Below are positions 9,801 through 17,240 of a stretch of 46,533 nt of DNA, piece after piece. This DNA comes from an uncultured Oscillospiraceae bacterium (GTDB lineage: Bacteria > Bacillota > Clostridia > Oscillospirales > Oscillospiraceae). The position numbers and the translations under genes were made by a program. Numbering within the stretch: position 1 is the stretch's first letter; each line of letters starts with the position of its first letter. The notes under the pieces were generated by a model. The model made no database searches. It saw nothing but the letters and a program-made list of their open reading frames with translations, and was not told the origin of the DNA. The DNA is taken from positions 1-46,533 of the forward strand of contig CANQRQ010000021.1 of the NCBI GenBank assembly GCA_947626315.1, in the 5' to 3' direction.

Positions 9801-10891
9801 AGGTCTATGATGGCGCGGCGCTGAACAACTTCGGCTACAATGATATGAGCGTGGCCGAGCTGATCGAGGCCGGCGCTATCTCCACCGAGTATGACTACAA
9901 CGAGTTCAACGACCCGCACGCCACCGAAGCGAACAAGGGCCAGGGCGGCCTGATCCCGGCCGACGCCGCCAAGGTGACGATCGACTTCACCGGCACCCGG
10001 ACGCTGCCCGGCACTTCTCCGGAGGGGAACACGTTTGAAGTCAACTGGAACGACGTCAACACCAACAACTACTATTTCGACACGCGCTTCGGCGACCTGG
10101 AGATCACCGATGCTGCCAATGTGCTCACCGTGCAGCCCAACGGCCTGGAGGTTCCCTACAATGGCGGTGAACACACGGTCGAAGGCTTTGAGAGCCTGGA
10201 GTTTGAGCTGAACGGCCACACCTACACCGTGGAGGGCCTGACCGCCGGCGCCGTCGGCACCAACGCGGGGACCTATCCCGTAGCGGTGAACGGCGAAGCG
10301 GTCGTTCGGGATGAGGACGGCAACGACGTGACCAGCTCCTTTACCGTTCGTATCCTGGACGCCGAGCTGGTGGTCAACCCCATCCCCGTCACCGTCACGG
10401 CCAATAACGCCACCAAGGCGGCCGGCGCGGCTGACCCGGCCTTTACCGCTGTCGTCACCGGCCTGGTGGCGGGCGACGATCCCGGGGTGATCAACTACGG
10501 CCTGACCCGCGCCCCCGGTGAGGCCGCCGGCCAGTACGCCATCACGCCTGCCGGCGCTGTCGAACAGGGCAACTACATCGTCACCTATGTTCCCGGCGTC
10601 CTGACCATCACGCCCGCTCCGGTAGTGCCTCCCGCGGACGATGACGACGACGATGACGACGAGCCCGTGGTGATCGAAGAGGATGAGCCCCCGCTGGGCG
10701 GTGATCCCGGCGAAGGTCCCGTGGAGATCCAGGAGGACGCGACCCCGCTGGCCAACGGCCCTGTTGGCCAGGCCTGCTGCATCCTGCACCTGCTCATTAT
10801 GCTCGTGGCTCTGGTGATCGGTATCTACTACACCCACGACAAGAAGAAACGGCTGGAGGATGAGTTTGAAGTAAGGGCTCAGCTGGTTTAA
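6818..10891 (+). CDS. Large secreted, membrane-anchored surface protein with YDG/MBG-like repeats
   Basis: 1357 residues. The ATG at 6818 is chosen because AAGGAGGAG lies just upstream and a signal peptide follows (MRKTKR, then LALVLAMVLIFG, cut near ALASA). An acidic Pro/Glu/Asp/Thr spacer covers about 30-150. The ectodomain carries three Y-D-G repeats (EYDGTALDN near 622, IYDGEPAED near 873, VYDGAALNN near 995), two W-x-YGE repeats (WVYGE, WIYGE), and an MBG-like C-terminal repeat (TANNATKAAGAADPAF near 1193). An eight-Asp tract near 1275 precedes a tail with CC at the edge of a hydrophobic helix (about 1322-1340) and a KKKRLEDEFE end. No LPxTG is seen, so anchoring is by the helix. Such repeats are typical of adhesin-like Clostridia proteins; the ligand is unknown. 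Codon use drops in GC between about 7330 and 7990. Confidence 0.9.
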   Translation: MRKTKRVLALVLAMVLIFGNMGSALASAAGTEPSAVESSTGKSVETSAENPEAGPEISGHRSDSQNDDNSNEPEIEEPADEGKTEDPSAPGTEEKLPADENKTEEPAEDEPTAEPTEDEPAADEPSADEPADEPAADEPTEEPADEPPAAAEKLTLTVTPQKEMFENKQGETPNVNWPAHITVNIMDQNGSDTYNGPSGPEKYNVIYAKGSKTITYTTIDGKEISKNEVINSAPGSVFHVHIVYSLDRTKYPLDTCSDLPDSVDVTVNYRVLENKTNHSFNVKFTLTYDGNEHTFAGVFSKTDVKTGIEYVPNEGTEQNFTPDVPNAGGTAKRDHTYIVNIDPIKVKDVGTKTWTVPAENLQVLDKKKDDITNLYNLTVNVIVEVKQIDPKEYTMSMMLPAHEWVYGEMTRSAFEEQIKTSLEGPMKDKYGEPTFTYNTPQGTPGLFDKAKEHLDVGTYEVAAVWKSEDQNMPELVYNGIKAQGTNLINVKQRWVMFRGVGSSSEGQESYWKFYDGTPFELPAVEQVPAGYHPDGGQDVYFYDMVKDDTFSETLQDQFGNKTTTNAFYNAGWGTNYFNVKLNGDARDLSPERMEKNYHITLDMGPVGVFPRLVMLYSCSFTKEYDGTALDNSYDNADGGNFALSGDTTLKTGIFYYNGKENTYEFENPYNGQSEFHRVNDQTKSVEYTAYGFVPGEGITNIQMTGSQTDVGTGSNTFTYTLNENTNPGNYMIFATPGTLTVTQPDASAFNPTISQENWIYGEEKAPEVSITSQLKDAEGDDLAELYGEPKIEYGYNCTHLYENEWTDDPMWSETRLIDASSWDAYEQFSPVAGGYSVRATWHDDSGNLPDVTVSTNYNVYPRPIHIKTFGLAKIYDGEPAEDRRCVLVGGEYKGVYYYDSLVYNDFLWFDPNSFHSQTDVTMDPDGNPLVDAGYLNSCHWSIMTPAHDEYGDYDATIVDSSIAGAVQTNYLILEDIGTIGVYRRPVVFTSADLSKVYDGAALNNFGYNDMSVAELIEAGAISTEYDYNEFNDPHATEANKGQGGLIPADAAKVTIDFTGTRTLPGTSPEGNTFEVNWNDVNTNNYYFDTRFGDLEITDAANVLTVQPNGLEVPYNGGEHTVEGFESLEFELNGHTYTVEGLTAGAVGTNAGTYPVAVNGEAVVRDEDGNDVTSSFTVRILDAELVVNPIPVTVTANNATKAAGAADPAFTAVVTGLVAGDDPGVINYGLTRAPGEAAGQYAITPAGAVEQGNYIVTYVPGVLTITPAPVVPPADDDDDDDDEPVVIEEDEPPLGGDPGEGPVEIQEDATPLANGPVGQACCILHLLIMLVALVIGIYYTHDKKKRLEDEFEVRAQLV
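7140..7262 (+). repeat. Degenerate tandem repeat encoding an acidic Pro-rich spacer
   Basis: Repeated units of roughly GAGCCC-GC-GATGAACCC encode variations on DEPA-ADEP-TEEP. It lies between the signal peptide and the folded ectodomain. Low-complexity coding repeats like this often change length between strains. Confidence 0.75.
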
Positions 10892-10915
10892 CGGAGACGG
10901 AAAGGAGAACCATAA

Positions 10916-11137
10916 ATGTACAGGATCTTTCAATTCGTTGACGGGTTCCATCAGAGCATCCATCTGAGCTATGGATTCTGCCTCTGGAATCTGCTGGCGC
11001 TGATCGTCACGGCGATTCTGGTGGTCGTCCTGGTCGTCCACGCCTTCAAGCAGAAGAAGCGCAGAAAGAAGATGGAGGAAAAGCTGGAGGAGCTCCAGGC
11101 CCAGAAAGCCGCGGAACCGCAACCCCAGGAAACCTAA
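10916..11137 (+). CDS. Small single-pass membrane protein paired with the surface protein
   Basis: 73 residues with an AAGGAG site before the ATG, 24 bases after the surface-protein stop, so probably co-transcribed. A short N-terminal part (to about 20) is followed by one hydrophobic helix (about 22-43), then KQKKRRKKMEEKLEEL, a basic, helix-forming cytoplasmic tail ending in Gln/Pro/Glu. Helix followed by Lys-rich stretch and acidic/Leu helix is the same arrangement as the last 45 residues of the surface protein. No family is recognised. It might help anchor or assemble the large protein through transmembrane pairing; this is inference. Confidence 0.75.
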   Translation: MYRIFQFVDGFHQSIHLSYGFCLWNLLALIVTAILVVVLVVHAFKQKKRRKKMEEKLEELQAQKAAEPQPQET

Positions 11138-11158
11138 AAGACCTAAAAGACAAAGCAG

Positions 11159-11190
11159 CAGCCCCCAGGCCGGAAACGGCCTGGGGGCTG
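11159..11190. terminator. Hairpin between convergent genes
   Basis: A perfect 14-bp stem, CAGCCCCCAGGCCG with its complement, around a GAAA loop. It sits between the small membrane protein (+) and the aminotransferase (-). T content is modest on both sides, slightly better on the minus strand, so bidirectional use is likely. Confidence 0.7.
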
Positions 11191-11230
11191 TGAGCGTGTC
11201 GGCAAAGGAGAAGCGTTTATACCCCTGCTC

Positions 11231-12418
11231 TCAGGGCAGAAGCCCGTACTCTCCGGCCAGGGCTTCAAAGGCGGGCATGGAGCGGCGGATCATCTCCCCG
11301 GAGACGCAGTAGGCCACCCGGACATAGCCCGGCAGGCCAAAATCGTCGCTGGGGACCAGGAGCAGCTCATGCTTTTTGGCCCGCTCGCTGAAGGCCTTGG
11401 CGTCCGGCTCCGGGGACTTCACGAAGAGATAGAAGGCCCCGTCCGGATAGACACAGCGGAAGCCCCGCTCCCGGAGCCCGTTGTAGAGCAGGTCCCGGTT
11501 GGCCTTGTAGACAGAGATATCCGCCGTCTGCCCCAGGCATTTTTCCACTACCCGCTGCATCAGGCTGGGGGCGTTCACATAGCCGCAGGCCCGGGCCGCC
11601 CCGGCCAGGGAGGCGTACACGTCCTCCCGGTCCGCCATGCGGGGGCTGACGGCCAGATAGCCGATCCGCTCTCCCGGCAGGGACAGGGATTTGCTGAAGG
11701 AGTAGCAGACAATGGTGTTGTCATAGAAATCCGGGACACAGGGGACCGCGGCGCCGTCATAGACCAGCTCCCGGTAGGGCTCGTCAGAGATCAGATAGAC
11801 GGTGTGCCCGTACCGCTGCTCCGCCGCCCGCAGCAGCTCACCCAGCCGGGCCAGGCTCTCCGCGGACAGGACCACCCCGGAGGGGTTGTTGGGGGTGTTG
11901 AGCAGGACCAGCTTGGTCTTCTCCGTCAAAAGCGCCTCAAAGGCCGCGAAATCCGGCTGAAAGCTCTCCGTAGGCGGCACGGCCTTCAAAACCCCGCCGG
12001 CCCCCTCGGCAAACACGGTGTACTCCGGGAAAAAGGGCGCGAAGGTCAGCGCCTCCTCCCCGGGCAGCAGCAGGCCGTGCATACAGGCGGCCAGACCCGC
12101 CGCCGCGCCGCAGGTCACGTAGATCAGCTCCGGCGTGAAGGCGGTCCCCCAGCGGCGGTTCAGGTCCTCCGCCACGGCCCTGCGCAGGCTGGGCAGCCCG
12201 CCGGCGGGGGTGTATCCGTGGAGCTGGACCGGGTCGGCGGACAGGAGCTCCCGCAGCGCCTCCGTCACGCAGGGCGGCGCGGGGATGCTGGGGTTGCCCA
12301 GGCTGAAGTCAAAGACCTTGTCCTCCCCGATCTCCGACTTGCGGGCGCTCCCGTAGGCGGCCAGTTCCCGGATGCAGCTCTTGCTCCGGCCCCAGGCTAA
12401 ACTTTTTTCCGGCAGCAT
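11231..12418 (-). CDS. PLP-dependent aminotransferase, class I/II
   Basis: 395 residues, normal length for fold-type I aspartate/aromatic aminotransferases, cytoplasmic. Visible landmarks are NTPNNPSG at 174-181, SDEPY at 211-215 (Asp212 for the pyridine nitrogen), SFSKS with the Schiff-base Lys243, and ERIGY with Arg251 for phosphate. The C-terminal Arg for substrate carboxylate is likely in GYVRVAYC. Substrate cannot be told from sequence. It starts 15 bases after pncB, so both are probably on one transcript. Confidence 0.92.
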   Translation of the reverse strand: MLPEKSLAWGRSKSCIRELAAYGSARKSEIGEDKVFDFSLGNPSIPAPPCVTEALRELLSADPVQLHGYTPAGGLPSLRRAVAEDLNRRWGTAFTPELIYVTCGAAAGLAACMHGLLLPGEEALTFAPFFPEYTVFAEGAGGVLKAVPPTESFQPDFAAFEALLTEKTKLVLLNTPNNPSGVVLSAESLARLGELLRAAEQRYGHTVYLISDEPYRELVYDGAAVPCVPDFYDNTIVCYSFSKSLSLPGERIGYLAVSPRMADREDVYASLAGAARACGYVNAPSLMQRVVEKCLGQTADISVYKANRDLLYNGLRERGFRCVYPDGAFYLFVKSPEPDAKAFSERAKKHELLLVPSDDFGLPGYVRVAYCVSGEMIRRSMPAFEALAGEYGLLP

Positions 12419-12433
12419 CGTTTTTCCCTCCTG

Positions 12434-13897
12434 TTAAGCTTGTTCCTTGCGGCCGTGCTCGGCCAGCATGGTGTCCTTCAGATCCATCAGCTTGGGGGAC
12501 AGGTCCACATAGTACTGATGGGGATAGTCAAAGCGCTTGACCTCCGGCCACAGGGTGCTGACCTGGTAGGCGCAGGTGCTGCGGATCTCCCCCAGGGAGG
12601 GCAGGCGGCAGACCAGGCGGCCGTCCTTGAACACCGGGATCTGCAGCTCCACCGCCCGGAAATTCTCCAGCGTCTTCCGCTTCCAGCGGGAGACCGGGTC
12701 GCAGATCTCCAGAGGCCGGCTGTCGTCCACGTCCTCGTCATGCAGACAGATGTAGTCCGCCTCGGCCATGCCGGTCTCCCGGTTGAAGAGCCGGAAAAGC
12801 CGCTTGAAGCCGGGGTTTGTGATTTTCCCTACGTTCTCGCTGACCTTGATCTTGGGGATGATCTGCCCGTCCGCGTCCTCCACCGCGCAGAGCTTGTACA
12901 CCCCGCCGAACACCGGGGAGCTTTTGGAGGTGATCAGCCGCTCGCCCACGCCAAAGGAGTCGATCTTGGCGCCCTGGAGCAGCAGCTCCGTAATGAGCCG
13001 CTCGTCCAGGGAGTTGGACACGGTGATGGTGCAGCCGGGCCAGCCGGCCTCGTCCAGCATCACCCGGGCCTTTTGGGTCAGATAGGCCATGTCCCCGGAG
13101 TCCAGCCGGATGCCGCACTTGGTGATGCCCAGAGGGCGGAGCACCTCGTCAAAAGCCCGGATCGCGTTGGGAATGCCGGACTTGAGGCTGTTATAGGTGT
13201 CCACCAGCAGCACCGCGTTGTCCGGATAGGTCCGGCAGTAGGCCTTGAAGGCCTCGTACTCCGAGTCAAACATCTGCACCCAGGAGTGGGCCATGGTGCC
13301 CGCCGCCGGGACCCCGTAGACCTGGTCGGAGACGGTGCAGGCCGTGCCGCCGCAGCCGCCGATGTAGGCCGCCCGGGCGCCGGTGACGGCGCCGGTGATC
13401 CCCTGGGCCCGGCGGGAGCCGAATTCCAGCACGGTGCGCCCCTGGGCGGCCCGGCAGATGCGGTTGGCCTTGGTGGCGATCAGGCTCTGATGGTTCAGCT
13501 CCAGCAGCATGTAAGTCTCCAGCAGCTGGGCCTGGATGGCGGGGGCCCGGACGGTGAGAATGGGCTCATGGGGAAAGACCGGCGTCCCCTCCGGGACGGC
13601 CCAGATATCCCCGGTAAAGCGAAAATCCTTCAGATAGGTCAGAAAGTCCTCGCTGAATATGCCCCGGCGGCGCAGATAGGCCAGATCCTCCGGCGTGAAG
13701 TGCAGGTTCTGCACATAGTCCACCACCTGCTCCAGGCCCGCCGCGATGGCGAAGCCGCCGTCGTCCGGCACGCTGCGGTAGAACACGTCAAAATACGTGA
13801 TCCGGTCCTGCATCCCCTCGGCAAAATAGCCGTTGCCCATGGTGAGCTCATAGAAGTCACACAGCATGGTCAGATTGATCCCGTTTGCGCTTTTCAC
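12434..13897 (-). CDS. pncB: Nicotinate phosphoribosyltransferase
   Basis: 487 residues. Joins nicotinate and PRPP to form nicotinate mononucleotide in NAD salvage, with ATP hydrolysis. Recognised from MLCDFYELTMGNGYF near the N-terminus, EFGSRRAQG, the GTMAHSW segment carrying the conserved His, LLVDTYNSLKSG, and RLDSGDMAYL. The start is GTG at 13897, supported by GGAGGTG six bases upstream; the next Met is already inside the conserved domain. First gene of a two-gene minus-strand unit with the aminotransferase. Confidence 0.95.
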   Translation of the reverse strand: MKSANGINLTMLCDFYELTMGNGYFAEGMQDRITYFDVFYRSVPDDGGFAIAAGLEQVVDYVQNLHFTPEDLAYLRRRGIFSEDFLTYLKDFRFTGDIWAVPEGTPVFPHEPILTVRAPAIQAQLLETYMLLELNHQSLIATKANRICRAAQGRTVLEFGSRRAQGITGAVTGARAAYIGGCGGTACTVSDQVYGVPAAGTMAHSWVQMFDSEYEAFKAYCRTYPDNAVLLVDTYNSLKSGIPNAIRAFDEVLRPLGITKCGIRLDSGDMAYLTQKARVMLDEAGWPGCTITVSNSLDERLITELLLQGAKIDSFGVGERLITSKSSPVFGGVYKLCAVEDADGQIIPKIKVSENVGKITNPGFKRLFRLFNRETGMAEADYICLHDEDVDDSRPLEICDPVSRWKRKTLENFRAVELQIPVFKDGRLVCRLPSLGEIRSTCAYQVSTLWPEVKRFDYPHQYYVDLSPKLMDLKDTMLAEHGRKEQA

Positions 13898-14032
13898 AGC
13901 TGCACCTCCGCTTATAAAAGGAATCCTTCAAAGATGTTAAGCAGTTTCTTTCCATTATATAGTCTATCCCGGCAAAACGCAAGATTTTTGTGTGATATGT
14001 TAAATCATTGTCTATTTTAGAGCTGAAAACAG

Positions 14033-14061
14033 TTGACTTTGCCGAAGATTTAGAGTATTCT
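14033..14061 (+). promoter_or_regulatory. Candidate promoter of the galactokinase-like gene
   Basis: TTGACT (14033-14038), 17-base spacer, TATTCT (14056-14061), within the AT-rich divergent gap between pncB and this gene, 63 bases before its ATG. Confidence 0.6.
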
Positions 14062-14124
14062 TGTGGCACCAAGAAAGCAAAACGGCATGAACGGCATGAG
14101 CGGACCTTTGAGGACCAATAATAA

Positions 14125-15204
14125 ATGAAAAAGGAAATATTTGTATCAGGCGTTACAGAACTCGCCGGCAACCACACCGACCACCAGAATGGGAGAATCC
14201 TTGCCTCCTCCATCGATCTGGGCCTGCGGGCCCGGGTGGAGGCCAACGGGGCAGACAGCGTCCGGATCCGCTCAGAGGGATATGACTTTATGGAGGTCAA
14301 GCTGAACCAGCTGGCCGTGCGCACCGGGGAGTTCGGGCAGCCTGTCGCTCTGGTGCGGGGCGTGCTGGCCGCGTTTCAGGAGCTGGGCCTGCGCACAGGC
14401 GGCTTTGACGCGGTGATCCGCAGCACTCTGCCCGCCGGCTCCGGCCTCAGTTCCTCCTCCGCCTTTTCGGTGCTGCTGGCCAAGAGCCTGAACGAGCTCT
14501 TCAACGGCGGGGAGATCCAGCCGATCGTGCTGGCCCGGGTGGCCCAGCGGGCGGAAAACCGGCATTTCGGCAAGCCCTGCGGCCTGATGGGGCAGCTGGT
14601 CTGCGCCCTGGGGCATACGGTCTACGCCGATTTTACCACCCGGGAGGTGGAGCCGATCCGGGCAAACTTCCGCTCCATGGGCCTGACCCTGTGCCTGACG
14701 GACACCGGCGGCAGCCACGCCGGGCTGGACACCTCCTATGCCCGGATCCCTGCGGACATGGTGTATGTGGCCAACCTCTTTGACAAGGGCGTTCTGGGGG
14801 ACGTGGACCCGGCCCAGTTCTGGAGCCGGGGCTGGGACGCCTCCAACCGGCCGGTGCGCCGGGCTATGCACTTTTTCAACGAGAACGAGCGGGTGCCCCG
14901 GATGCGGGACGCGCTGAAGGCCGGGGACGCCGCCGCGTATATCCGCCTGATGAACGAATCCGGCCGTTCTTCGGAGGAGCTGCTGAACAACATTGTCACC
15001 AGCGCCACCGGGGACACGAAGCTGGCCCAGGGGCTGGAGAAGAGCGCCCGGCTGCTGGAGGGCCGGGGGGCCTGGCGGGTCCACGGGGGCGGCTTTGCCG
15101 GCTGTGTCCAGGCGCTGATGCCCCAGGACTATTTCCCCACCTATCAGCAGGAGATGGACCGGACCTTCGGCAGCGGCGCCTGCCGGGAGATCCGATTGGT
15201 ATAA
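14125..15204 (+). CDS. Galactokinase-like GHMP-family protein with altered catalytic residues
   Basis: 359 residues. GHMP fold is clear: TELAGNHTDHQNG at 11-23, the ATP-binding LPAGSGLSSSSAF at 102-114, and HGGGFAGC near the C-terminus. In galactokinases the first motif reads PGR-x-N-L-I-G-E-H-T-D; here the Arg position is Val10 and Glu is Asn16, although Asp19 is kept. The catalytic Asp of the G-(I/L)-M-D-Q motif is Gly156 (CGLMGQ). Length is below the usual 390-430 and the N-terminus is short. A TAA lies directly before the ATG, so no longer in-frame start exists. The frame is intact, so it is not an obvious pseudogene. It may bind sugar or ATP without phosphorylating galactose, or use another chemistry. 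No other gal genes are nearby. Confidence 0.85.
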   Translation: MKKEIFVSGVTELAGNHTDHQNGRILASSIDLGLRARVEANGADSVRIRSEGYDFMEVKLNQLAVRTGEFGQPVALVRGVLAAFQELGLRTGGFDAVIRSTLPAGSGLSSSSAFSVLLAKSLNELFNGGEIQPIVLARVAQRAENRHFGKPCGLMGQLVCALGHTVYADFTTREVEPIRANFRSMGLTLCLTDTGGSHAGLDTSYARIPADMVYVANLFDKGVLGDVDPAQFWSRGWDASNRPVRRAMHFFNENERVPRMRDALKAGDAAAYIRLMNESGRSSEELLNNIVTSATGDTKLAQGLEKSARLLEGRGAWRVHGGGFAGCVQALMPQDYFPTYQQEMDRTFGSGACREIRLV

Positions 15205-15213
15205 AGAATAAAG

Positions 15214-15257
15214 TGCCCGGTGGCCGTTTTCGATAGGAAAACGGCCACCGGGCATTT
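15214..15257. terminator. Bidirectional terminator between convergent genes
   Basis: A 17-bp perfect stem (15214-15230 with 15238-15254) around CGATAGG, with A residues on the left and TTT on the right. It serves the galactokinase-like gene (+) and the VanY-type gene (-). Confidence 0.85.
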
Positions 15258-15277
15258 AGCGCTCTTCTTTTAACAGT

Positions 15278-16168
15278 TTAGGCCTCCGGCGTTTCCGCGC
15301 CGGGGACCTCCTCCCCAGTGTAGAGAGCCACAAATTCCTCCAGGGTCAGGGCGTTGTCCATAATATAGGACGCCGCCTCGGTGCCCACATAGCGGAAGTG
15401 CCAGGGCTCATAGATCACGTCGGTAATGGCCACCTCCCCGTTGGGATAGCGGAGGATGAAGCCGTACTCGGTGCAGTGGGCCTCCAGCCACTTGAAGGTG
15501 TCCGTCTGGGAGAGCACGTCCGGGTCCTTGGGGTTGCGGTAGATATCGGTAATATCGCAGCAGAGGCCGGTCTGGTGCTCGCTGGTGCCGGGAGGGTTCA
15601 CGATCTTGGCCGCGGCGTCATAGCCCACGCTGGCGACCTTGGCGTTAAAGGTCTGGGACTGTTCGTTGTAGCTCCGGTAGCCGGAGGAGAGATACACCGG
15701 CAGACCCTGGGCGGCGCAGCCGTCGGCAAAGGACTGCAGCGCGTCGGCGATGCGGGAATCCTGGGGGCACTTGCTGGAGCTGACGTAGACGACCTCCGGC
15801 GGGGCATAGTCTGCGCCCACCTCATGGGTCTTGTTCACCAGGATGTATTCCCAGCTGTTGATGTCGATCTCCGGCGGAGCGGGCAGGCCCAGCGCCTGGG
15901 CCCGGCCCGCCGGGCTGTTGGGATCCACCGTGGGCTCCGGGGTGGGTTCAGGGGTGACCTCTGTCTCCGTCGCGGCGGGGGCGTCCCCTTCGGGGACCAG
16001 GGTTTCGGACAGCTCGTCCGGCTGGACCGGCGCGGGCTCCACCGGGCCGTAGGCCTCGTCCAGATCCCGGCTGAAAGGCGTGGTGGACAGGTGGAAATAG
16101 CTGTACACGCCGAACAAAAGCAGGACAATCAGCCCCAAAATGACCCGGACCACTCTGTTAGCTTTCAT
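15278..16168 (-). CDS. D-alanyl-D-alanine carboxypeptidase, VanY/peptidase M15B family, membrane-anchored
   Basis: 296 residues. A basic start and helix (about 8-28) anchor the protein, followed by a Pro/Glu/Thr-rich spacer (about 35-85) and an extracellular zinc peptidase domain that would trim the terminal D-Ala of peptidoglycan stems. Motifs are SSGYRSYNEQ, PPGTSEHQTGLCCDI with zinc-ligand His and Asp, and EPWHFRYVG with the third zinc His. The double Cys in GLCCDI replaces the usual small residues but leaves the ligands intact. No vanS/vanR or ligase genes are nearby, so a housekeeping wall role is more likely than glycopeptide resistance. Confidence 0.92.
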   Translation of the reverse strand: MKANRVVRVILGLIVLLLFGVYSYFHLSTTPFSRDLDEAYGPVEPAPVQPDELSETLVPEGDAPAATETEVTPEPTPEPTVDPNSPAGRAQALGLPAPPEIDINSWEYILVNKTHEVGADYAPPEVVYVSSSKCPQDSRIADALQSFADGCAAQGLPVYLSSGYRSYNEQSQTFNAKVASVGYDAAAKIVNPPGTSEHQTGLCCDITDIYRNPKDPDVLSQTDTFKWLEAHCTEYGFILRYPNGEVAITDVIYEPWHFRYVGTEAASYIMDNALTLEEFVALYTGEEVPGAETPEA

Positions 16169-16284
16169 CTGCTGTTCCTCCGATGCATCGCTGATGCTTG
16201 CATAATAGCATTTTCCGCGGAAAGGGTCAAGAGGCTGCAGGCGCCTGGCCGCAAGTTTTCCCGGTCCGGCCGGGGCGGCAGCCC

Positions 16285-16313
16285 TTGAAGAGGACGGCGT
16301 CCTTTGCTATAAT
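16285..16313 (+). promoter_or_regulatory. Candidate promoter of the UPF0173 hydrolase gene
   Basis: TTGAAG (16285-16290), 17-base spacer, TATAAT (16308-16313). It lies 47 bases upstream of the chosen start codon. Confidence 0.7.
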
Positions 16314-16360
16314 AGGCTTACAAAAGACTGTTAAAAAGACACGAAAAGGAGATGGAAAAA

Positions 16361-16993
16361 ATGAAGCTTACCTGGTACGGGCACTCCTGCTTTCTGATGG
16401 AGACGGAAGGCGGCTCCATCGTCTTTGACCCCTACGCCCCCGGCAGCGTGCCCGGACTGGAGCTGCCGCCGCTGGCGGCCGACATGACCGTGTGCAGCCA
16501 TGAGCACAGGGACCACTTTTATCCCCAGGGCGTCACCCTCACGGGGCTGGACCCGGTGATAGGGATGCAGCGGATGCTCACCTTTCACGACGATGAAGGC
16601 GGCGCCAAACGAGGGGACAACATCATCACCCTGGTGGACGCCGACGGCGTCCGCGCCCTGCACCTGGGGGACCTGGGCCACATGCTCAGCGACGCCCAGA
16701 ACCGGAACCTGGGCAGGGTGGACGTGCTGATGATCCCGGTGGGGGGCTATTTCACCATCGACGCGGAACAGGCCTGGGCGCTGGTGGAGAAGCTGGACCC
16801 CTTTGTGGTGATCCCCATGCACTACCGGGGAGAGGGCTTCGGCTACGACGTGATCGACACCGTGGACCGCTTCCTGGGCCTGGCGAAGCGGGTGCGCTTC
16901 TTTGAGGGCAGCGTCCTTGATCTCTCCGCCGTCACGGAGCCCATGACCGCTGTGCTCCGGTGTCCAGTTAAGAGGCTGGGAAAAAAGGGCTAG
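16361..16993 (+). CDS. Metallo-beta-lactamase-fold hydrolase, UPF0173/UlaG-like
   Basis: 210 residues. Start chosen at the ATG at 16361 because the AAGGAG at 16346-16351 is nine bases away; the ATG at 16352 directly abuts it. MKLTWYGHSCF at the N-terminus, SHEHRDHF (an intact HxHxDH metal site), GDLGH and a late PMHYR are typical of the UPF0173/L-ascorbate-6-phosphate lactonase-like group. Substrate is unknown. It is cytoplasmic and monocistronic. Its TAG stop forms the loop of its own terminator. Confidence 0.9.
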   Translation: MKLTWYGHSCFLMETEGGSIVFDPYAPGSVPGLELPPLAADMTVCSHEHRDHFYPQGVTLTGLDPVIGMQRMLTFHDDEGGAKRGDNIITLVDADGVRALHLGDLGHMLSDAQNRNLGRVDVLMIPVGGYFTIDAEQAWALVEKLDPFVVIPMHYRGEGFGYDVIDTVDRFLGLAKRVRFFEGSVLDLSAVTEPMTAVLRCPVKRLGKKG

Positions 16994-17006
16994 GCCCTTT
17001 TTTCCC
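16978..17006 (+). terminator. Terminator whose loop is the stop codon
   Basis: GGGAAAAAAGGGC (16978-16990) pairs perfectly with GCCCTTTTTTCCC (16994-17006). The three-base loop is the TAG stop of the upstream gene. The 3' arm itself supplies the T run. Confidence 0.8.
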
Positions 17007-17014
17007 AAAGGGGC

Positions 17015-17240
17015 TGCAGCCCGCTGCAGCGCACGACGAACCCCGTCAAAGGCGGGGTTCGCGCACGTTTGCGGGCTGAGAAGTGTTTTTTCCGAGGCAC
17101 AGCAGGTGAATTGCCCCGAAGGGGCAAGAGAAGCCACCCTGGGGTGTGTCCTCGGAAAAAACGATCAAACTGCTTTCGCGCCTGCGGGCGCGAAACTCTG
17201 CGAGGCTTTTGGATGAACTGAGGCAGGCGAAGACAGAACT
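17015..17240. repeat. Hairpin-rich non-coding element (possible dispersed repeat or structured RNA)
   Basis: No credible gene lies between 17007 and 17483. Successive stems are CGAACCCCG/CGGGGTTCG (17037-17062) and a long-range pairing of GTTTTTTCCGAGG (about 17084-17096) with CCTCGGAAAAAAC (about 17150-17162). The latter encloses a TGCCCC-GAA-GGGGCA hairpin. Further on are TTCGCGCC/GGGCGCGAA (about 17175-17195) and GGCGAAG/CTTCGCC (about 17226-17246). GCTGCAGC occurs twice near 17013-17030. The frames across it on the minus strand lack start signals and look accidental. The symmetric ends suggest a small palindromic repeat element, but a non-coding RNA is also possible. Confidence 0.5.

Noticed and set aside
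9215-11122. Long minus-strand open frame opposite the surface-protein gene
   Set aside because: It mirrors the codon bias of the plus-strand gene, has no start signal and contains low-complexity sequence; a shadow frame.
15278-16168. Vancomycin-resistance gene
   Set aside because: VanY-type domain only; no VanR/S, ligase or dehydrogenase genes are present, and such carboxypeptidases are common in Clostridia.
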